From JAFGCR01 sp964538225 (GTDB lineage Bacteria; Patescibacteriota; Gracilibacteria; UM-FILTER-43-11), in NCBI GenBank assembly GCA_964538225.1, contig CAZIDW010000028.1:1-14911 (forward strand): 14,911 nucleotides of DNA, read 5' to 3'. This document shows, piece by piece, positions 14,820-14,911 of this stretch. Every line of letters begins with the position of its first letter. Positions within the stretch are counted from its first letter, which is position 1. The position numbers and the translations under genes are program-made. Below the pieces are notes generated by a model. It saw only the letters and a list, made by a program, of their open reading frames with translations, ran no database searches and was not told where the DNA came from.

Positions 14820-14858
14820 CGTTCCCGTGTATGAGAAGTTACGACTGAAAGGAGCAAT

Positions 14859-14911
14859 GGCGCAGGAGATTTTTTGAGGGATTAAATTTCTCATCCATAA
14901 ATCTGAGTCAT
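14859..14911 (-). repeat. Right terminal inverted repeat, 53 bp
   Basis: This is the exact reverse complement of positions 1-53. On its inner side it abuts a 38-bp spacer (14821-14858) that separates it from the GCACAAC core of the possible cassette. The left copy has no such neighbour, so the repeat is independent of the cassette boundary. Confidence 0.95.

Larger units (their letters stand above)
14425..14820 (-). mobile_element. Possible integron-like gene cassette
   Basis: The single reverse-strand gene is enclosed by GTTGTGC (14425-14431) and its reverse complement GCACAAC (14814-14820). Reading in gene direction, AACGTTGTGC precedes the promoter and GCACAACAGGCG follows the stop codon. 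This is the order of the R' core of one attC and the R'' core of the next in an integron array. The unit is about 396 bp, compact and lower in GC than the PBP gene. No integrase is present and no complete attC hairpin can be closed inside the window, so the call is tentative. Confidence 0.35.

Noticed and set aside
1..14911. Linear plasmid or phage genome suggested by terminal inverted repeats
   Set aside because: The content is chromosomal (dnaN, mfd, PBP1a, nucleotidyltransferase), and there are no replication-initiator, terminal-protein, partition or phage genes.
1..14911. CRISPR array, tRNA, rRNA or riboswitch
   Set aside because: No regularly spaced repeats and no tRNA cloverleaf, rRNA segment or known riboswitch core were recognised in any gap.
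1..14911. Recoded TGA (genetic code 25)
   Set aside because: All large genes are full length under the standard code and no protein is interrupted by TGA.

Overview
The window is a chromosomal segment, probably from a Patescibacteria (Candidate Phyla Radiation) bacterium of moderate GC content. That assignment is inferred from gene style: a single-span penicillin-binding protein with a long Ig-like tail, an archaeal-type GlmU-like transferase, an SLH-sortase fusion, an LPxTG protein with acidic spacers, and starts without Shine-Dalgarno sequences. No rRNA gene is present to test it. All genes read through with TGA as a stop, so the glycine-TGA code of Gracilibacteria/Absconditabacteria is not in use.

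Layout. Positions 1-53 and 14859-14911 are perfect inverted copies of each other. Positions 149-1717 encode a secreted FN3/Ig-like protein ending in an LPQTG sorting signal, followed by a good intrinsic terminator. A two-gene unit follows: a 65-residue protein of unknown function (1842-2039) and a membrane-anchored ComEC-type metallo-hydrolase (2064-2915). A hairpin-rich gap leads to a nucleotidyltransferase/left-handed beta-helix protein (3062-4375). The next gap (4376-4742) holds small reverse-strand ORF remnants that may be transposase debris. Positions 4743-5846 encode three SLH domains fused to a sortase. The AT-rich gap 5847-6502 has clustered DnaA boxes and is a candidate replication origin beside dnaN (6503-7609). 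mfd (7713-10889) and a class A PBP (10900-14280) follow closely. The last 600 bp differ in character: a low-GC reverse-strand gene (14439-14759) lies between inverted GTTGTGC/GCACAAC heptamers and repeated AACGTT motifs, resembling an integron-type gene cassette.

How the genes fit together. One theme is the cell envelope: a precursor-making nucleotidyltransferase, a peptidoglycan polymerase/transpeptidase, a sortase held in the wall by SLH domains, and a candidate sortase substrate with LPQTG. The other is replication and repair: the origin, the sliding clamp and the transcription-repair coupling factor. Five genes have recognisable sigma-70-type promoters whose -10 box ends 23-31 nt before the start codon, with no ribosome-binding site between. 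This spacing moves the sortase start to 4743, because a strong promoter lies inside the longer open frame.
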